This document shows positions 7,060 to 10,971 of a stretch of 10,971 bases of DNA, one piece after another. A program made the position numbers and the translations under genes. The stretch's first letter is position 1. The number at the start of each line of letters is the position of its first letter. The notes under the pieces were generated by a model. It was not told the origin of the DNA. It did not search any database and was given only the letters and a program-made list of their open reading frames with translations. Source of the DNA: Firmicutes bacterium UBA1393 (GTDB taxonomy: Bacteria; Bacillota; DTU025); contig DBQN01000046.1 in assembly GCA_002305255.1 (NCBI GenBank), forward strand, positions 148-11,118. Reading direction: 5' to 3'.

Positions 7060-7082
7060 TGGTTCTCGCGGGACGGGAACCA
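7060..7082 (+). ncRNA. Hairpin in the arg operon leader
   Basis: Bases 7060-7068 pair with 7074-7082 to form a 9-bp stem with one G-U pair and a 5-nt loop, about 30 nt after the inferred start at 7028. A second, weaker pairing (GTGCAA 7107-7112 with TTGCAC 7122-7127) encloses a T-rich loop. These give the leader structure, but I see no terminator/antiterminator arrangement or T-box motif. A regulatory role is unproven. Confidence 0.3.
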
Positions 7083-7150
7083 ACCTATCTCTGGAAGATT
7101 ACATGGGTGCAATGTTTTTCTTTGCACGGGCGTGTACATCGCTGCGAATC

Positions 7151-7159
7151 TGCTAGAAT
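7151..7159 (+). promoter_or_regulatory. Second arg promoter, extended -10
   Basis: TGCTAGAAT (7151-7159) fits the extended -10 form TG-n-TATAAT with one mismatch. No good -35 lies 16-18 nt upstream, which extended -10 promoters tolerate. The start would be near 7166, leaving a leader of about 108 nt. Confidence 0.35.
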
Positions 7160-7273
7160 GTATCTCATTCTCGATCGTTTTCGGGCGACGAACCTGCGGC
7201 GGGCAGGGCGGCGACTGACTCAGGCAGCCCGCGCCGCGGCGGCGGCAGCGACACATGTTGGTGGGAGAGTGCG

Positions 7274-8218
7274 ATGGCGAAGTTCAAGGTGTTCATAGAT
7301 GGAAACGAGGGCACGACAGGGCTAGAGCTGCAACGCCGTCTCGAACGGCATGAGCATGTGGAGCTTCTGCAGATAGACCAGTCCCTCAGAAAGGACACCG
7401 ACGAGCGCCGGCGGCTCATCAACAGCGCAGATGTGGTCTTCCTGTGCCTGCCTGATGCGGCGGCCGTGGAGGCGGTCTCGCTGGTGGAGAACGACGCGGT
7501 GCGAGTGATCGACGCCAGCACAGCCCACCGCGTGGCGCCGGGCTGGGACTATGGTCTCCCAGAGCTATCGGCGGCCCACCGTGCTAGGATCGCAGGCTCC
7601 CATCGCATAGCCAACCCGGGCTGCCATGCAACAGGCTTCATATCTATTGTGTATCCCCTCGTCGCCATGGGGATCGCGTCTCGTGACTACCCGTTCACAT
7701 GCCACAGCATCACCGGTTACAGCGGCGGCGGCAAGAAGATGATCGCGCAGTATGGTGATGCGGCGCGGCCGGCCACCTACGATAGCCCCAGGCAGTACGG
7801 GCTTGGCGGATCGCATAAGCACTTGCCCGAGATGCAGACGGTGACCGGAATCGCGATGCCGCCGGTCTTCAATCCAATAGTGTGCGATTTCTACAGCGGC
7901 ATGGCGGTGAGTGTGCCATTGCACACATCGTTGCTGGCTCAACCGGTGACGGTCTCACAATTGCGCGACTCTTTCGCTCAATACTACACCGGTCAGCGGC
8001 TCATCAGCGTGGCCCCCGTCGGCGGCGACACCCCCGACGGCACCATTGCCGCCAACGAGCTCGCGGGCACTTGCCAGCTGCGCCTCTACGTGGTCGGCAA
8101 TGACGCCCTGATCACCGTCGTGAGCGTATTCGATAATCTGGGCAAGGGCGCCTCAGGCGCGGCGGTCCAGAACATGAATATCTGCCTTGGCCTCGACGAA
8201 TGCACTTCATTGATGTAA
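7274..8218 (+). CDS. argC: N-acetyl-gamma-glutamyl-phosphate reductase, type 2 (short form)
   Basis: This enzyme reduces N-acetylglutamyl 5-phosphate to N-acetylglutamate 5-semialdehyde with NADPH, the third step from glutamate to ornithine, in the cytoplasm. The 314-residue protein begins with VFIDGNEGTTG (residues 6-16), the nucleotide-binding loop of the shorter 'uncommon' ArgC class rather than the roughly 345-residue common class. The catalytic Cys117 lies in NPGCHATG (114-121), and a glycine-rich SGGGKK follows at 150-155. GGGAG at 7263-7267 lies 6 nt before the ATG. It is the first gene of argC-argJ-argB-argD and ends 13 bp before argJ. The protein is full length with no missing key residue that I can see. 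Confidence 0.93.
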   Translation: MAKFKVFIDGNEGTTGLELQRRLERHEHVELLQIDQSLRKDTDERRRLINSADVVFLCLPDAAAVEAVSLVENDAVRVIDASTAHRVAPGWDYGLPELSAAHRARIAGSHRIANPGCHATGFISIVYPLVAMGIASRDYPFTCHSITGYSGGGKKMIAQYGDAARPATYDSPRQYGLGGSHKHLPEMQTVTGIAMPPVFNPIVCDFYSGMAVSVPLHTSLLAQPVTVSQLRDSFAQYYTGQRLISVAPVGGDTPDGTIAANELAGTCQLRLYVVGNDALITVVSVFDNLGKGASGAAVQNMNICLGLDECTSLM

Positions 8219-8231
8219 CGGAGGATACGAG

Positions 8232-9452
8232 ATGTCACTGACTTACGTTGAGGGCGGCGTGTGCGCTCCCCTGGGGTTCGTGGCCGGGGGCACGCGCTGC
8301 GGCATCCGCAGGAGCCATACGAAGAAAGACCTCGCCATCATCGCGAGCGAAGTGCCGTGCGCGGCGGCGGCGGTGTACACCCAGAACAAGGTGTTCGGCG
8401 CGCCGATCACGGTGACGCGCCGCAATTTGAGCGACGGCCGAGCGCAGGCTGTGATCTGCAACAGCGGCAACGCCAATACCTGTAACGCCGATGGCGTCGA
8501 GAAGGCCGAGCGGATGTGCAATGCGGTCGCGGCTGCCCTAGGCATCGCCCCGTCTGACGTGATCGTCGCTTCAACCGGCGTCATCGGGCAGCCACTCAAC
8601 GTCGAGCTCATCGAGGCCGGCGTGGTGACGCTCGCCCCTGCCCTCAGCGTCGAGGGCGCGCACGATGCCGCGCTCGCCATAATGACCACCGATACCCGCG
8701 TAAAGGAGCAGGCGGTCAGGTTTGAGCTTAGCGGCGCCACAGTCACCATCGGCGCTATGGCCAAGGGGTCAGGCATGATACATCCCAACATGGCCACGAT
8801 GCTCGGCTTCATCACCACAGATGCCGCCATCACCCCCGCCATGCTCGACAAGGCGCTACGGGCGGTGGTTGCCGACAGCTACAACATGATCAGCGTGGAC
8901 GGCGACACGTCGACGAACGACATGGTGTCGATAATGGCGAACGGAATGGCTGACAATGCCCTCATCGACAGCGAGGGGCCGGCGCTTGACGCCTTTACCG
9001 CAGCCCTGCGCACCATCGCGGTGGAACAGGCCCGCCTGATCGCGCGCGACGGCGAGGGGGCCACGCGCCTGCTCGAGTGCAACGTCACCGGCGCTCCCGA
9101 CACGCCCACCGCAAAGCGCGTCGCGATGTCGGTGATCAGCTCCAGCCTGGTGAAGGCGGCTATGTTCGGCGCCGACGCCAACTGGGGGCGCATCCTGTGC
9201 GCCATCGGTTACACTGAAGGGTCTTTCAAGATTGATACAATAGACGTGCATCTTGAGTCGGCAGCCGGCAGGATTCAGGTGTGCGCCGACGGAGCGGGCG
9301 TGAGCTTCAGCGAGGAGACTGCCAAATCGGTGTTGCAGCAGGAAGAGATCCACATCGACATCGATATGCGACAGGGTTCCGGAGCAGCCACCGCCTGGGG
9401 TTGTGACCTCACATACGACTATGTGAAGATAAACGGCGACTACAGAACATGA
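8232..9452 (+). CDS. argJ: Glutamate N-acetyltransferase / ornithine acetyltransferase
   Basis: ArgJ moves the acetyl group from N-acetylornithine to glutamate, releasing ornithine and closing the cyclic acetyl pathway; some members also acetylate glutamate from acetyl-CoA. The 406-residue protein is full length. It carries the self-cleavage motif KGSGMIHPNMATML, where the chain is cut before Thr189 to give alpha and beta subunits with Thr189 as nucleophile. The oxyanion-hole segment STGVIG is at 114-119 and the protein ends with the family's typical INGDYRT. GGAGG (8220-8224) lies 7 nt before the ATG. Whether this copy also uses acetyl-CoA cannot be told. If it does not, another N-acetylglutamate synthase is needed to prime the cycle; none is in the window. 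Confidence 0.96.
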   Translation: MSLTYVEGGVCAPLGFVAGGTRCGIRRSHTKKDLAIIASEVPCAAAAVYTQNKVFGAPITVTRRNLSDGRAQAVICNSGNANTCNADGVEKAERMCNAVAAALGIAPSDVIVASTGVIGQPLNVELIEAGVVTLAPALSVEGAHDAALAIMTTDTRVKEQAVRFELSGATVTIGAMAKGSGMIHPNMATMLGFITTDAAITPAMLDKALRAVVADSYNMISVDGDTSTNDMVSIMANGMADNALIDSEGPALDAFTAALRTIAVEQARLIARDGEGATRLLECNVTGAPDTPTAKRVAMSVISSSLVKAAMFGADANWGRILCAIGYTEGSFKIDTIDVHLESAAGRIQVCADGAGVSFSEETAKSVLQQEEIHIDIDMRQGSGAATAWGCDLTYDYVKINGDYRT

Positions 9453-9471
9453 CAGGAGGGCGATACGGGAG

Positions 9472-10341
9472 ATGGACATCGATTGCATAGCCCCGAGCGC
9501 AGCTGCGGAGGATATCGTCGCTGCGCTGCCTTACGTAGCTGATTACTCGGGCAAGACCGTCGTGGTCAAGTACGGCGGCAACGCCATGATGACTCGCGAG
9601 CTCAAAGAGAAGGTGATGACCGACATCATCCTGCTCTCGCGAGTGGGGATCAATGTGGTGCTGGTGCACGGCGGCGGCCCCGAGATAACCCACATGCTCA
9701 CCAGGCTGGGCATTGAATCGAAATTCATCAACGGCCTGCGCTACACCGACGCCGACACCATCGACATCGTGCAGATGGTGCTGTCCGGCAAGACCAACAA
9801 GGACCTGGTAGGCCTCATCGGCAACCTCGGCGGCAAGGGAGTGGGCCTCTGCGGTATAGACGGACGAATGCTCCAGGTACGAAAGCTCGCCTCCGACCCT
9901 GATCTTGGCTTCGTCGGCGAGATCGTGCGTGTAGAGACCGAGCCCATCCTCAGCGCCCTGGCCAACGGCTATATTCCCGTCATAGCCACTGTGGGCGTCG
10001 ATGATGCGGGAGCGGTGTACAACGTCAACGCCGATACCGCCGCGGCGGAGATCGCGGTTGCGCTGGGCGCGGAGAGCCTCATCACCCTCACCGACGTGCG
10101 CGGGCTGATGAACGACGTCAAAGACCCCGACTCGCTGATCTCAAGCGTGCGCATTGAAGAGGTCGCGGGGCTCGTCGCCAGAGGCATAGTGAGCGGCGGC
10201 ATGATCCCCAAGGTTCAGAGCTGCGAGACCGCCGTGCGCGGCGGAGTGAAGAAGGCTGCCATGATAGACGGCCGCGTGCCTCATTCGATTCTCCTTGAGT
10301 TGCTCTCCGATGAAGGCATCGGGACTATGTTCACGATGTGA
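9472..10341 (+). CDS. argB: Acetylglutamate kinase, probably arginine-inhibited
   Basis: ArgB phosphorylates N-acetylglutamate with ATP, the second step of the pathway and usually its feedback point when ArgJ is present. The 289-residue protein shows the amino-acid-kinase motifs: KYGGNAM at 33-39, HGGGP at 66-70, substrate Arg90 in GLRYTD, NVNADTAA at 184-191 and GGMIPK ending in Lys247. About 32 residues precede the first catalytic Lys, much longer than in the arginine-insensitive E. coli enzyme. This matches the N-terminal helix that makes arginine-sensitive enzymes hexameric. Feedback inhibition by arginine is therefore predicted. AGGAGGG (9454-9460) is 11 nt before the ATG, a rather long spacing. 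The gene starts 19 bp after argJ. Confidence 0.96.
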   Translation: MDIDCIAPSAAAEDIVAALPYVADYSGKTVVVKYGGNAMMTRELKEKVMTDIILLSRVGINVVLVHGGGPEITHMLTRLGIESKFINGLRYTDADTIDIVQMVLSGKTNKDLVGLIGNLGGKGVGLCGIDGRMLQVRKLASDPDLGFVGEIVRVETEPILSALANGYIPVIATVGVDDAGAVYNVNADTAAAEIAVALGAESLITLTDVRGLMNDVKDPDSLISSVRIEEVAGLVARGIVSGGMIPKVQSCETAVRGGVKKAAMIDGRVPHSILLELLSDEGIGTMFTM

Positions 10342-10351
10342 GGTGGACGAG

Positions 10352-10971
10352 GTGGGCGCTACGCATTTTGACGAGTTGAAGGAGCGCGACGAGCGCTACA
10401 TCATGCATACCTATGCTCGCTATCAGGTCAGCATAGCCCGGGGCAAGAATGCCACCTGCTACGACCATGATGGACGGGAGCTCATCGACTTCACCAGCGG
10501 CATCGGCGTGAACTGCCTGGGCTTCGCCGATGAGGGGTGGGTCGCGGCAGTCAGCCGCCAACTTGCGGCGGTGCAGCACATATCCAACCTGTTCTACACG
10601 GCCCCATGCGTCGACCTGGCCCAGATGCTGTGCGAGCGCACCGGCATGGCCCGGGTGTTCTTCGCCAACAGCGGCGCCGAGGCCAACGAGGGCGCCATCA
10701 AGGCCGCCCGCAAATACAGCTTCGACAAATACGGCGAAGGGCGCAACCGCATCGTCACGCTATCAAACTCCTTCCACGGCCGCACCGTGACGACGTTGTC
10801 GGCCACCGGCCAGGAGTCGTTCCATCGCTTCTTCTTCCCCTTCACAGAGGGTTTTGTTTACGCTGAGACTGGCAACCTCGACGACACGCTGGCCAAGCTA
10901 GACAGCACCGTGTGCGCCGTCATGCTCGAGCTGGTGCAGGGCGAGGGCGGTGTGGTCGCCCTTGATCGAGA
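10352..10971 (+). CDS. argD: Acetylornithine aminotransferase, 5' part (runs off the right edge)
   Basis: ArgD is a PLP-dependent class III aminotransferase that converts N-acetylglutamate semialdehyde to N-acetylornithine with glutamate as amino donor. About 206 of the usual roughly 400 residues are inside the window. Visible motifs are FTSGIGVNCLG near 49-59, the phosphate-binding NSGAEANE at 106-113, FHGRT at 141-145 and ELVQGEGG at 193-200. The Schiff-base Lys lies beyond the edge. GTG 10352 is chosen because GAGGTGG (10340-10346) lies 5 nt upstream; GTG 10343 is in the same frame but lacks a site. The gap to argB is 10 bp. Related aminotransferases (for example succinylornithine or ornithine types) are similar, but the operon position decides for argD. 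Confidence 0.93.
   Translation, partial: MGATHFDELKERDERYIMHTYARYQVSIARGKNATCYDHDGRELIDFTSGIGVNCLGFADEGWVAAVSRQLAAVQHISNLFYTAPCVDLAQMLCERTGMARVFFANSGAEANEGAIKAARKYSFDKYGEGRNRIVTLSNSFHGRTVTTLSATGQESFHRFFFPFTEGFVYAETGNLDDTLAKLDSTVCAVMLELVQGEGGVVALDR

Larger units (their letters stand above)
6779..7273. other. Divergent intergenic region between the regulator gene and the arg operon
   Basis: No gene is supported in this stretch; open frames on either strand lack ribosome binding sites. It holds the arg promoters and leader described separately. Direct repeats GATCATT at 6857-6863 and 6865-6871, spaced 8 bp apart, lie upstream of the regulator gene. I found no clear promoter for the regulator on the minus strand. 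A G/C-rich inverted pair near 7196-7247, just before argC, could fold in the arg leader but has no T-tract. Confidence 0.5.

Noticed and set aside
7060..7082. T-box-like motif
   Set aside because: The GGUUC...GAACC hairpin resembles fragments of a T-box, but the conserved AGGGUGGxACCGCG element, specifier stem and terminator are missing on both strands.
7158..7298. Arginine-rich open frame in the arg leader (part of 7107-7298), a possible arginine attenuator peptide
   Set aside because: It has no ribosome binding site, its ATG 7158 overlaps the second -10, it runs out of frame into argC, and Arg/Ala richness is expected in off-frames of GC-rich DNA.
8243..9488. Long minus-strand frames opposite argJ
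   Set aside because: These are antisense shadows of a fully conserved argJ reading frame, common in GC-rich genes.

Overview
The window looks like a chromosomal stretch from a GC-rich bacterium, probably a high-GC member of the Bacillota (Clostridia-like). The reasons are strong GGAGG-type ribosome binding sites, frequent GTG/TTG starts, a small helical protein of a type I associate with Firmicutes, a membrane-embedded LuxR-type regulator, and a compact argC-argJ-argB-argD cluster. The taxonomic call is an inference from gene content. I see no rRNA, tRNA, CRISPR array, insertion sequence or integrase.

Layout. Bases 1-380 hold a hairpin, then a leader rich in complementary CCTCC/GGAGG segments. 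Next come a complete ABC exporter half-transporter (381-2168) and a 186-residue all-helical protein made of three His-containing repeats (2306-2866), both on the plus strand. A perfect 30-bp palindrome (2918-2947) separates them from two minus-strand genes. These are a 693-residue secreted protein built from four beta-rich repeats (2971-5052) and, upstream of it, a roughly 12-TM membrane protein with a C-terminal LuxR DNA-binding domain (5309-6778). Between these two lie a terminator-like hairpin, a 17-bp palindrome and a weak promoter-like sequence. This suggests a local sensor/regulator-effector pair, which is the part of the window most likely to be undescribed.

From 7274 to the right edge lies the arginine operon: argC (short 'type 2' form), argJ, argB and the first half of argD, with 10-19 bp gaps. 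ArgJ recycles the acetyl group from N-acetylornithine to glutamate, so the set converts glutamate to ornithine through acetylated intermediates without a separate deacetylase. ArgB carries the N-terminal extension typical of arginine-inhibited kinases. The 495-bp divergent region upstream holds a good sigma-A-type promoter with a partial ARG-box-like sequence over its -10, a second extended -10, and several hairpins.

Several start codons were moved from the longest open frame on ribosome-binding-site evidence: the exporter to TTG 381, the helical protein to ATG 2306, and the regulator to GTG 6778. Everything is read by eye; no homology search was run.
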